From contig JAFRSL010000167.1 in assembly GCA_017427625.1 (NCBI GenBank), positions 1 through 6,549 on the forward strand: 6,549 nucleotides of DNA, read 5' to 3'. Source of the DNA: Synergistaceae bacterium. Lineage in GTDB: Bacteria > Synergistota > Synergistia > Synergistales > Aminobacteriaceae. Under the pieces are notes generated by a model that saw nothing but the letters and a program-made list of their open reading frames with translations, was not told where the DNA came from and searched no databases. Shown here in pieces: positions 1 to 5,820 of this stretch. Both the position numbers and the translations under genes were made by a program. Position 1 is the first letter of the stretch, and each line of letters starts with the position of its first letter.

Positions 1-572
1 CATCGGAATTTACGGGACGAGTGATGCAGTTGGTGCAGGACAAACGGGGAACGTATAAGTCGATGGATTACATTACACCTGAACGTGTGAGGCTGATATA
101 CGAGATGCCGCTGTCGGAATTTATCGTTGACTTCCACGACAAATTGAAGTCTCAGACGAGGGGCTATGCGTCGCTTGACTATGAGCTTGTGGGACTTAGG
201 GCTAGCGAGCTGGTGAGGGTTGATATTCTGGTGAACGGCGAGGCAGCTGATGCGTTCTCGTTCATCTGCCACAAGGACGCGGCATATAATCGCGGTCATG
301 CTGTGGTAACGAAGCTGAAGGAGCTGATACCGTCGCAATTATTCGAGATCCCAATACAGGCATCAATAGGGAGACGGGTAATCGTGAGGGTGAACGTTCG
401 CGCACTGAGAAAGGACGTATTGGCGAAGTGTTACGGCGGGGACATCACGAGGAAACGGAAGCTCTTGGAGAAGCAGAAAGAGGGAAAGAAGCGAATGAAG
501 CAGATCGGGAAGGTATCGATTCCTCAAGAGGCGTTCTTGGCGTTTATGCAGGTTGACACTGGCGAGAAGTGA
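1..572 (+). CDS. lepA: Elongation factor 4 (LepA), C-terminal part, 5' truncated by window edge
   Basis: The open frame runs in from the window edge (first full codon at position 3, reading [10 protein letters not shown]) and stops at TGA 570-572, giving about 189 residues of a protein normally near 600. GTG/ATG at 21-26 are internal codons, not the start. The sequence covers the end of the EF-G-like domain V ([28 protein letters not shown]) and the LepA-specific C-terminal domain, with [27 protein letters not shown] and the very conserved basic stretch [17 protein letters not shown]. LepA is a ribosome-associated translational GTPase acting in the cytoplasm; the GTPase domain lies outside the window. 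The C-terminal domain appears intact and ends with the usual IPQEAF motif. The gene converges on the flagellin gene 161 bases downstream. The family call is secure; the exact start cannot be seen. Confidence 0.96.
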   Translation, partial: SEFTGRVMQLVQDKRGTYKSMDYITPERVRLIYEMPLSEFIVDFHDKLKSQTRGYASLDYELVGLRASELVRVDILVNGEAADAFSFICHKDAAYNRGHAVVTKLKELIPSQLFEIPIQASIGRRVIVRVNVRALRKDVLAKCYGGDITRKRKLLEKQKEGKKRMKQIGKVSIPQEAFLAFMQVDTGEK

Positions 573-603
573 GGGACGATTCCTCCGTAAAAGCGACACC
601 TCC

Positions 604-723
604 GTCTCTTCGAGACACCTCCCCTTCGCAGGGGAGGCAAAAACCTGCGCCCCCTGAGAAGGGGGAGAGGGCCAACTTGTTGGCGAGGGGGTTTCTTCTC
701 ACGGAAAGGGCCAACTTGTTGGC
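604..723. repeat. Multi-hairpin intergenic repeat cluster between convergent lepA and flagellin
   Basis: Four kinds of short inverted repeat lie head to tail: GTCTC/GAGAC (604-616, loop TTC); CCTCCCCT/AGGGGAGG (618-637, loop TCGC, 8 perfect pairs); CCCCCT/AGGGGG (650-665, loop GAGA); and GCCAAC/GTTGGC, present twice (671-684 and 710-723). The last unit sits in a 16-base exact direct repeat, GGGCCAACTTGTTGGC, at 669-684 and 708-723, spaced 39 bases apart. A 65-codon frame crosses this stretch (569-766), but its ERANLLA repeat is only the translated DNA repeat, so I do not call it a gene. The pattern resembles dispersed extragenic palindromic repeats; whether it is multicopy in the genome cannot be judged here. 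Some of the hairpins probably act as terminators. Confidence 0.75.
639..670 (-). terminator. Likely Rho-independent terminator of the flagellin gene
   Basis: Read on the - strand, the stem CCCCCT/AGGGGG (loop TCTC) is extended by an outer CCT/AGG pairing across a small internal loop and runs directly into TTTTTG (complement of 639-643). It lies 64 bases or more after the flagellin stop codon. The U-tract is short (five), so strength is uncertain. On the + strand no comparable T-tract follows any hairpin, so the lepA terminator is not evident. Confidence 0.6.
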
Positions 724-733
724 AAAGAGGTTA

Positions 734-3700
734 TCACTGCATGAGGTTCATTACGGACTGGGATAACTGGTTGGCCTGAGCAAGCATTGAAGTGCTGCTC
801 TGGTTGATGATGCGGAACTTCACGAGGTCCATCAGGGATTTCGACATGTCAGCGTCCTTGATTCTCGACTCAGCTCCGGCCATGTTCTCATTCGTAACGG
901 TCAAGGTCTCCATGAGATGCTCAAGGGCGTTCTGGTAAGTTCCGAGCTTTGAACGCTGAGATGATACACGCTTTATCGCGCTGTCGATGATTGTGATTGC
1001 GTTTGCCGCGCGCTCATGGGTCATTACGTTAACCCGCGAGATTCCGAGCGCACCTGATGACATGTTGCCGATGTCGAGGGTAACTTCTTCGCCTTCGTTC
1101 GTTCCTGTCTGGAATGTTACGTTGTTCTTGACGACGTGGACGGTTGTTTCATAGGAATCACTCTCAGGGACGAGGACAAAATTCTTCTCGGTCTCGCTCC
1201 AAACAGCATTAACGCCCGACATTGGATTGAACTCGATATCAACGTTCTTGTCTACGATGCCCTCAAGGAGATTTCCCGAAGTCTTTACGTTTCTCGCAAC
1301 GACGGAATTGTCATGAGCGTTGAAGACTGATACGGTGTATGAGCTTTCCTGAGAGTCCTTTACTGTGTTGAGTCCGATAGCGTCAATGAGTCCTGCGTAA
1401 TCGCTTGAGAAAGTGAGTTCCCCTGCGCTTCCGGGAATCAGCGAGCGAATCATGAACGTGCCTTTGACGGTCTCAAGCCCAGTGCCGTCGTCGGGAGTTT
1501 CAACGAACGTAACGATCTTGTTTGCGTCGCCGCCCTGAACGTACAATCCCTGACCCAGTCCTTCAGCTATTGCGTCATTGAGTTTCTGGCGGACATCGTT
1601 GAGGGTGTCTGAGCCTCTGAGGGTTACTTGGGTGCGCTTTCCGTCGTTCTGGCTTATGGTGATGACTTGGGGCTGTTCGAGCATGAAAACGCCTGAGGAG
1701 TTCCAGAAGGGTTCGAGGTCGCGGAGTTTTGTGTCGCCGAGTGCGATTTTGCCGATGTAGTTCGCCGAGAAAGCTGCAAGTTCCTCTGTGTCCTGAGTTG
1801 CTCCTTCCACTGCTGCAAGAGGGAAGTTCTCCGCCTTGAATTTGTTGTCGAACGAGAGCGTAATGTCCCCTTCTTGAACTTGGCCGTTGTTGCTGTTCAG
1901 GTAGAAATTCACGAGGTGCACGTCCTTGTTCTGAACCGTGTCGGATTTCACGTTGTAATACAGCTTGTTGTCACTGTAGGTCATATAATCATCCCAGCTT
2001 GACGGCCATGTTGAATCCTGAGTGCCGTTGACGTAAAACGATGTGTCCGCACGCCCGCCTTTCGCGCCTGAGCCGCTGACACTGAGGACAAACTTGTCGC
2101 CGACATCGAATTTGTACAGATCTGGGAGCGACAGTGAAAGGTGATCGTCATCTTCACCGAGAAGCGCGCCTATTTTCGCAAAATTGTTATCGGAAGTCAG
2201 CGTTATCGCCTGCGTGTAGGATTTATTATTGCCGTCGACTGTGAGAACATTTGAGATTGCCGCGAGAGAAAGTGTGCTTTTTCCCGTGAACTCGTCTATA
2301 TAATTCCCTGTAACACGGAAGATAATACTGGCGTTGTTCTCGGCTCTGCTGCTGTCAACGTATGACGAAATCCCATACGAAAATTCCTGCGCTGTCTGGG
2401 GATCACCGTAGAATCCAGTTATGCTTGCGTGGGCTGCAACACCTGCTGTCTCAACTTCTTCTGGGTAGCCATCATCGAGTGCGCCAGTTGTCTCGCCCTT
2501 AGCACCGGCATTAAGAGTAACGTTAACAACAACAGGCATGTATGAGATTCTATGATCCGCACTCTTTATCGTGTAGCTCGTCCCTGAAGCTGTACCTGTT
2601 ATGTTGATTTCGTTAGTTCCAAACGTCAACTTCCCTTTTGCGTCAACAGCTTCCTTGATTTTCTGCGCGACTTCCTCCTGTGTAGTTCCGGCGGGAACGT
2701 CAATCTCTATCTTGTCAGTTCTCCGGCACATGATATAGCGGCCATAGTAAGGCACAGCCCCGAAAGTATCCTCATCAACATAATCTACTCCAGCACTCCA
2801 GTCGTGGAATGTCAGAGTAACTTTCTCAGGGACGCTGTTCTCGTTTCCTTTGGTTACGTTGCCTGATACTGTCGTTGCATATGAGTTGTTGATTTGGCTT
2901 GTTTGCGAGCTGATGGAACCTGTAACAGCTGAGTTATTTGCGGAGATGTTGCTGATAACGTCATTATTCGTGTTTGTTATTGTGGTGATGTAATAGTTTG
3001 ATCCATTGCTGGTGCAGGTAAGATACTGATTTTTCCCGCCCATACTTACATTTTTGCCGTCAAGCTGGTTGGCGATATATTCCGCAGCGCTTTGTGCAGA
3101 ACCGGCAGGAATCGTGAGGTTGTACGTTCCTGTAGCTCCGCCTCTGTTTCTGAACGTGAACGTCAAAGACTGTGGGGAAGATAAATCGCCTGTTATTGAG
3201 CCGGAAGATAACGTTGTGTAGATAACGCTTGAACCTGACGTACTAGAACTTGCCGAAAGCGTCGTTGACTTTTCCATATGGACTTCAACGGAGCTGCTTA
3301 TGCTGGTGAGGGCTTTTTCTCCCTTTTCCGTGTAGACAGAGTAAGTGCCGTCTCTGTTGTCCGAAACCTGAAGAGGGTAGTCAACTCCTGCGATCTTCAC
3401 GCTCTTGCCGTTAATCTGGTTCACGATTGCTGCGGCGACAAGCTCATTCGTTGTGTCAGTATCTTCAAGCTCAACCTTAAGCGAACCAGTATTCCCGCTA
3501 GCGTCCTTGAATTTCAACGTCATAGTCTCAGCGAAACCGCTTGTGTTGCCTTCTGTTACCGTTCCTGTCAGTTTGGAGTTGTAGAACGTTTCAGCCGCTC
3601 CTCCTCCTGCTTGAGAGGCCGTTATCGTGAAATTCCCCGCAGGAATTTTGTTGATTGATACTGACTTCACACCAAGCTCATTGTTGAGATTCTTGTTCGT

Positions 3701-4276
3701 TATGACATTTTCATGCTTAATCTTGAAGATATTTGTCTTCTGAACCTGCGCCTGTCCCGGGTCAGCCTTAATCTCAAGCCGGTAATTCCCTTCGTTCGTA
3801 ATTGCTCCCCTGACGTAACCCTTCGTCGTAGAGTCCGTTGACGTGATTGTCCCGCAGATACTGCCGTCAAGAATCCTTCTCTCGTTGAACTGCGTCGTGC
3901 TTGCTATGCGGTCGATATGCGCCTTGATCTCCTCAATCTCAAGCTGAATATAGCTTCTGTCCTGAGTTGTCAGCGTATCATTAGCCGCCTGAACCGAAAG
4001 CTCCCTCATTCTCTGAAGCATCGAGTTCGTCTCGCCGAGTGCGCCTTCAGCCGTCTGAATGAGAGATATTCCGTCCTGAGTGTTGTGGAGTGCCCTGTCC
4101 AATCCCATAGCCTGAGCGCGGAGATTCTCGCTTATCGCTATGCCTGCAGCGTCATCTGCCGCCGAATTTACTCGGAAGCCTGTCGAGATTTGCTGCATTA
4201 CCCTGTCGATTGCCGTGTTGCTTCGTGTGAACGCGTTGAAAGCCGCGAGGGCTGACATGTTGGTGTTAATCCTCAT
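734..4276 (-). CDS. Giant flagellin (1180 residues) with a long modular central insert
   Basis: This is a structural subunit of the flagellar filament, exported by the flagellar type III apparatus and assembled outside the cell. The N-terminal D0/D1 region (about 1-145) is canonical: MRINTNMSALAA, STGFRVNSAADDAAGIAISE, LQRMRELSVQAAND and FNERRILDG. The C-terminal D1/D0 region (about 1052-1180) is equally typical: FQTGTNEGEEVTLDIGNMS, then RSKLGTYQNALEH, RIKDADMS and SMLAQANQLSQSVMNLM. Common flagellins have about 270-550 residues; here some 900 residues separate the two ends. The insert is Ser/Thr/Asn-rich, with three degenerate modules (about 236-333, 356-450, 469-585) and a further Flagellin_IN-like stretch near 870-925. 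No HEXXH motif is present, so it is not a flagellinolysin. Cysteines occur at 141, 421 and 517. The ATG at 4276 fits the invariant MRIN start; it has a weak GGGGGT ribosome site 9 bases upstream and overlaps the stop of a leader ORF. The RELSVQ stretch recognised by TLR5 in other flagellins is kept. Confidence 0.95.
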   Translation of the reverse strand: MRINTNMSALAAFNAFTRSNTAIDRVMQQISTGFRVNSAADDAAGIAISENLRAQAMGLDRALHNTQDGISLIQTAEGALGETNSMLQRMRELSVQAANDTLTTQDRSYIQLEIEEIKAHIDRIASTTQFNERRILDGSICGTITSTDSTTKGYVRGAITNEGNYRLEIKADPGQAQVQKTNIFKIKHENVITNKNLNNELGVKSVSINKIPAGNFTITASQAGGGAAETFYNSKLTGTVTEGNTSGFAETMTLKFKDASGNTGSLKVELEDTDTTNELVAAAIVNQINGKSVKIAGVDYPLQVSDNRDGTYSVYTEKGEKALTSISSSVEVHMEKSTTLSASSSTSGSSVIYTTLSSGSITGDLSSPQSLTFTFRNRGGATGTYNLTIPAGSAQSAAEYIANQLDGKNVSMGGKNQYLTCTSNGSNYYITTITNTNNDVISNISANNSAVTGSISSQTSQINNSYATTVSGNVTKGNENSVPEKVTLTFHDWSAGVDYVDEDTFGAVPYYGRYIMCRRTDKIEIDVPAGTTQEEVAQKIKEAVDAKGKLTFGTNEINITGTASGTSYTIKSADHRISYMPVVVNVTLNAGAKGETTGALDDGYPEEVETAGVAAHASITGFYGDPQTAQEFSYGISSYVDSSRAENNASIIFRVTGNYIDEFTGKSTLSLAAISNVLTVDGNNKSYTQAITLTSDNNFAKIGALLGEDDDHLSLSLPDLYKFDVGDKFVLSVSGSGAKGGRADTSFYVNGTQDSTWPSSWDDYMTYSDNKLYYNVKSDTVQNKDVHLVNFYLNSNNGQVQEGDITLSFDNKFKAENFPLAAVEGATQDTEELAAFSANYIGKIALGDTKLRDLEPFWNSSGVFMLEQPQVITISQNDGKRTQVTLRGSDTLNDVRQKLNDAIAEGLGQGLYVQGGDANKIVTFVETPDDGTGLETVKGTFMIRSLIPGSAGELTFSSDYAGLIDAIGLNTVKDSQESSYTVSVFNAHDNSVVARNVKTSGNLLEGIVDKNVDIEFNPMSGVNAVWSETEKNFVLVPESDSYETTVHVVKNNVTFQTGTNEGEEVTLDIGNMSSGALGISRVNVMTHERAANAITIIDSAIKRVSSQRSKLGTYQNALEHLMETLTVTNENMAGAESRIKDADMSKSLMDLVKFRIINQSSTSMLAQANQLSQSVMNLMQ
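2522..3571 (-). repeat. Three degenerate tandem protein modules inside the flagellin
   Basis: Residues about 236-333, 356-450 and 469-585 share one layout: a [T/S]G-x-[V/I]-T-x-G opening (TGTVTEGN, SGSITGD, SGNVTKGN), a hydrophobic strand (MTLKFKDASG, LTFTFRNRGG, VTLTFHDWSAG), a second strand before a helix (SLKVELED, YNLTIPAG, IEIDVPAG), a helix (ELVAAAIVNQINGK, SAAEYIANQLDGK, EEVAQKIKEAVDAKGK), then paired strands ending in a GTYSVYT, SNYYITT or TSYTIKS strand. The third copy has an extra loop containing YYGRYIMCRR. The arrangement resembles Flagellin_IN repeats known from flagellin and hook-associated proteins. The alignment was made by eye, so boundaries are approximate. Confidence 0.65.
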
Positions 4277-4317
4277 AGCCTCGTACCCCCGTAAGCGTGA
4301 TGTGAACGTCCTTGCAT
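4273..4317 (-). CDS. Possible 14-residue leader peptide overlapping the flagellin start
   Basis: An ATG at 4317 opens a 14-codon frame, MQGRSHHAYGGTRL, ending in TGA at 4275-4273. The stop shares bases with the flagellin start in an ATGA overlap. The best Shine-Dalgarno sequence of the leader, GGGAGGT (4330-4324), is 7 bases before this ATG and about 50 bases from the flagellin ATG, so ribosomes should load here and could re-initiate on the flagellin. No homology to any leader peptide is recognised. The frame could be fortuitous, with GGGAGGT acting instead as part of a regulatory RNA site. Confidence 0.4.
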   Translation of the reverse strand: MQGRSHHAYGGTRL

Positions 4318-4330
4318 GATGAAACCTCCC
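4306..4330 (-). promoter_or_regulatory. Candidate CsrA binding region in the flagellin leader RNA
   Basis: On the - strand, 4317-4306 reads ATGCAAGGACGT, matching 10 of 12 positions of the CsrA SELEX consensus RUACARGGAUGU. A second GGA lies 10 bases upstream inside GGGAGG (4330-4325), giving the paired-GGA layout typical of CsrA targets. Known systems (hag of Bacillus, controlled by CsrA and FliW) repress flagellin translation by this kind of leader binding. The match is seen directly; regulation is inferred, and no csrA or fliW is in the window. Confidence 0.4.
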
Positions 4331-4359
4331 TGTGATTGCAAACTTTGCTCCTGTTAGGA

Positions 4360-4387
4360 TTATCGGAATCGGGCTCGTGCTAATTTA
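4360..4387 (-). promoter_or_regulatory. Sigma-28 (FliA)-type promoter of the flagellin gene
   Basis: Read on the - strand, TAAA (4387-4384) is followed after 16 bases by TCCGATAA (4367-4360). The sigma-28 consensus is TAAA-N15-GCCGATAA, so the -10 box matches 7 of 8 and the spacing is one base long. Transcription would start near 4353, giving a leader of about 77 bases. Location ahead of a flagellin gene supports the call. Confidence 0.75.
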
Positions 4388-4400
4388 TAATAACTTGTAA

Positions 4401-4418
4401 GAAGACTCCCACCTCTAA
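4401..4418 (+). repeat. Degenerate right-end-like half hairpin near the left boundary of the element
   Basis: GAAGACTCCCACCTCTA resembles the start of the element's own right end at 5707-5722 (GAAGCCCCCGCTTCTA): with one gap, 13 of 16 aligned bases agree and the three differences are all transitions. The 3' arm that would complete the hairpin (GGTGGGAG) and the TAGTTCAC tail are missing. It could be a truncated relic of a related element, a left-end feature of this one, or chance. Confidence 0.35.
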
Positions 4419-4426
4419 TTATGTAA

Positions 4427-4432
4427 TATAAT
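4427..4432 (+). promoter_or_regulatory. Possible -10 box for tnpB
   Basis: A perfect TATAAT lies 7 bases before the GTG start of tnpB. No -35 match is found at 16-18 bases upstream, and transcription from it would begin about at the start codon, giving a leaderless message. No Shine-Dalgarno sequence precedes the GTG, which fits weak or leaderless expression. AT-rich sequence makes a chance match quite possible. Confidence 0.25.
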
Positions 4433-4439
4433 ACGTTTA

Positions 4440-5692
4440 GTGCTAAATATAACTGAAGAACAGAGATTGGAGAAAAACGACCGAATCCGCGAGAAAGGGA
4501 AACAGACAAGGGGAAAACGAAAGTCTCAGGTTTGTCGCGTATACCGAGTAAAAATCGACTTCTCTCACCTGAATGAAGCCCAAAAGGAACACTTAAAGAT
4601 GCTCTTTGTGGAAACGAAATGGCTCTACAACGACGCTTTAACCTTCATGAAAGACCATGATATAAGCGGATACGACACGAAGATAGTTACTGTTCACGGC
4701 CTCGATAAAGACCGTAATTCTGTCACGCATGGTTTGCAGTATATCTCATCCCAGATGAAGCAGTCAGTAATATCAGGAATAAGGTCCAGCCTCAAAGCAC
4801 TATCCTCTCTGAAGAAGAATGACTATAAAGTCGGTGGACTGCGTTACAAGTCAGATTATGTGTCAATAAATCTTCAGCAACATAAGATAACGTACAGGTT
4901 CAATGACGAAAAGCACATAGGGCTTCAAGGCTTCAGCAAGAGCTTAAGAATTCGTGGAGCGAGGCAGTTCTGGAATATCCCGAACCTTGAGTTTGCGAAC
5001 GCTAAGCTGTTAATTTGCCTGATGGCTACTATCTGGCAGTAACGACATATAAGGATAAAGGGAGTGAGAAGAGAAAGTATAAATCCGAAATCGGCATAGA
5101 TATGGGAATTAAAACGACGATAACGACCTCAGACGGCCGGAAATTCAAGGTATTAAGTGAACGATTAAAGAAATGCCAGCGTCTAATAGCGCGGAGGAAA
5201 AAAGGTTCAAGCAATCGGTATCGTACCCGGAAGTTGATGAGGAAGTCATATCAGAAATTAGGCAACAAGAAACGGGATGCAGCCAATAAGATAACGCATG
5301 AGCTATTAGAGCATTCAATAGTGTATATGCAGGACGAGAACTTGAAAGGCTGGCATAAGGGATTGTTCGGGAAGACAGTGCAGCACTCAGTGTTAGGACT
5401 GGTGAAGAAGAAACTAATGAACAGTGAGCGTGTAATAGTTCTGCCTCAGAGTATGCCAACGACGAAATATTGCCCTAAATATGGAAGTCTCAAGAAAGAC
5501 ATCAAACTCTCCGACCGAGTATATGAATGTGAATGTGGCTATCATGAAGACAGAGACATCCATGCAGCGAGAAACATGATATTGTTGTCTAAACGAAGTA
5601 CCTGTGGGACGCAGGGAACTTTTAACCCCGCCTTTGGAGAGGATGTACTGCGTTCCTTCAGCAAGACGGAGGCAGAAATGTCGCAACGCTGA
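4440..5692 (+). pseudogene. tnpB: tnpB, RNA-guided endonuclease of an IS200/IS605-type element, broken by a frameshift
   Basis: Two overlapping frames (4440-5042 and 5015-5692) together make one TnpB of about 417 residues, a normal length. The 5' part carries the N-terminal region (KRKSQVCRVYRVKIDFSHLN, MLFVETKWLYNDAL) and runs to FWNIPNLEFANAKLL; the 3' part resumes at LPDGYYLAVTTY. A lost base in the A-run at 5012-5013 (CTGTTAAT for CTGTTAAAT) would give NAKLLNLPDGYYLAV. The RuvC residues are all there, numbered from 5015: D29 (GIDMG), E108 (QDENLKGW) and D181 (HEDRDIHAA, His replacing the usual Asn). The zinc finger keeps C153, C172 and C174, but its second cysteine is Tyr156 (CPKYG). The GTG at 4440 lacks a ribosome site; no better start is seen before the conserved region. 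TnpB cuts DNA with an omega-RNA guide and helps retain the transposon. The frameshift makes full-length protein unlikely. Confidence 0.9.
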
Positions 5693-5756
5693 CCTCATTG
5701 AATTAGGAAGCCCCCGCTTCTATAAGCGAGGGTAGTTCACACGGCTTATCACCGCC
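5640..5756 (+). ncRNA. Putative omega-RNA (reRNA) scaffold and guide at the element's right end
   Basis: In characterised TnpB systems the guide RNA derives from the 3' end of tnpB and the right end, with the guide taken from DNA just outside the element. By that rule the scaffold here would span the tnpB tail and the hairpin, and the guide would begin at 5741 (ACGGCTTATCACCGCC). The 5' limit and the guide length shown are placeholders. Presence rests on family knowledge and the right-end motif, not on a transcript signal. Confidence 0.4.
5707..5740 (+). repeat. IS200/IS605-type right-end hairpin and TTCAC terminus
   Basis: CCCCCGCTT (5711-5719) pairs with AAGCGAGGG (5724-5732) around loop CTAT, with eight pairs and one C-A mismatch, and is followed by TAGTTCAC (5733-5740). 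Subterminal hairpins are the sites bound by the Y1 transposase in this superfamily, and a TCAC or TCAA end is usual. The mismatch may be decay. The sequence starts 15 bases after the tnpB stop. Confidence 0.75.
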
Positions 5757-5781
5757 CCACGATCTGTAATGAAAACGGCAT

Positions 5782-5817
5782 AAAAATTCCCCCTATCATT
5801 TACGGCGAGGGGGATTT
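5782..5817 (-). terminator. Rho-independent terminator downstream of the 144-residue gene
   Basis: On the - strand, AAATCCCCCT (5817-5808) and AGGGGGAATTTTT (5794-5782) form a GC-rich six- to seven-pair stem, extended by A-T pairs with one bulge, around a 13-base loop; the 3' arm runs into TTTTT. It begins 3 bases after the stop codon of the 144-residue gene. The + strand copy is followed by ATTTATTT, so it might also stop readthrough from the tnpB side. Confidence 0.8.
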
Positions 5818-5820
5818 ATT

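Larger units (their letters stand above)
4401..5740 (+). mobile_element. Orphan tnpB element of the IS200/IS605 superfamily (IS1341-like); left end approximate
   Basis: The element contains only tnpB (broken) and no IS200-type Y1 transposase, so it could move only with tnpA supplied elsewhere. The right end is clear: a hairpin followed by TAGTTCAC, ending about 5740. The left end is not resolved; it lies between the flagellin promoter (4387) and the tnpB start (4440), and 4401 is a placeholder where a right-end-like motif begins. IS200/IS605 elements make no target duplication and have no terminal inverted repeats, so boundaries cannot be set from repeats. Insertion here leaves the flagellin promoter intact but places the element directly upstream of it. 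Confidence 0.75.

Noticed and set aside
618..643. The 8-pair CCTCCCCT hairpin as the lepA terminator
   Set aside because: On the + strand it is followed by CAAAAACC rather than a T-tract, so it is not a standard intrinsic terminator in that direction.
669..723. A short CRISPR array
   Set aside because: There are only two 16-base units with one spacer of 23 bases, and no leader or cas genes; the units are self-complementary extragenic palindromes.
569..766. Small + strand ORF of 65 codons after lepA
   Set aside because: It lies over the hairpin repeats, its repeated ERANLLA is the translated DNA repeat, and it overlaps the flagellin end.
3278..4255. Long + strand frames opposite the flagellin (3278-3658, 3917-4255, also 1136-1330 and 1578-1760)
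   Set aside because: They are antisense shadows of a strongly supported flagellin frame, with no ribosome sites or family resemblance.
734..4276. Flagellinolysin (metallopeptidase domain in the flagellin insert)
   Set aside because: No HEXXH zinc-protease motif occurs anywhere in the 1180 residues.
5007..5042. Programmed -1 ribosomal frameshifting in tnpB
   Set aside because: The reading-frame codons CTG TTA ATT TGC do not form a slippery X XXY YYZ heptamer, and tnpB genes are not normally expressed this way; a one-base deletion is simpler.
4440..5692. A TldR-type (nuclease-dead) flagellin repressor
   Set aside because: The three RuvC acidic residues are present, the gene is frameshifted, and the bases after the right end show no visible match to the flagellin promoter at 4360-4387.
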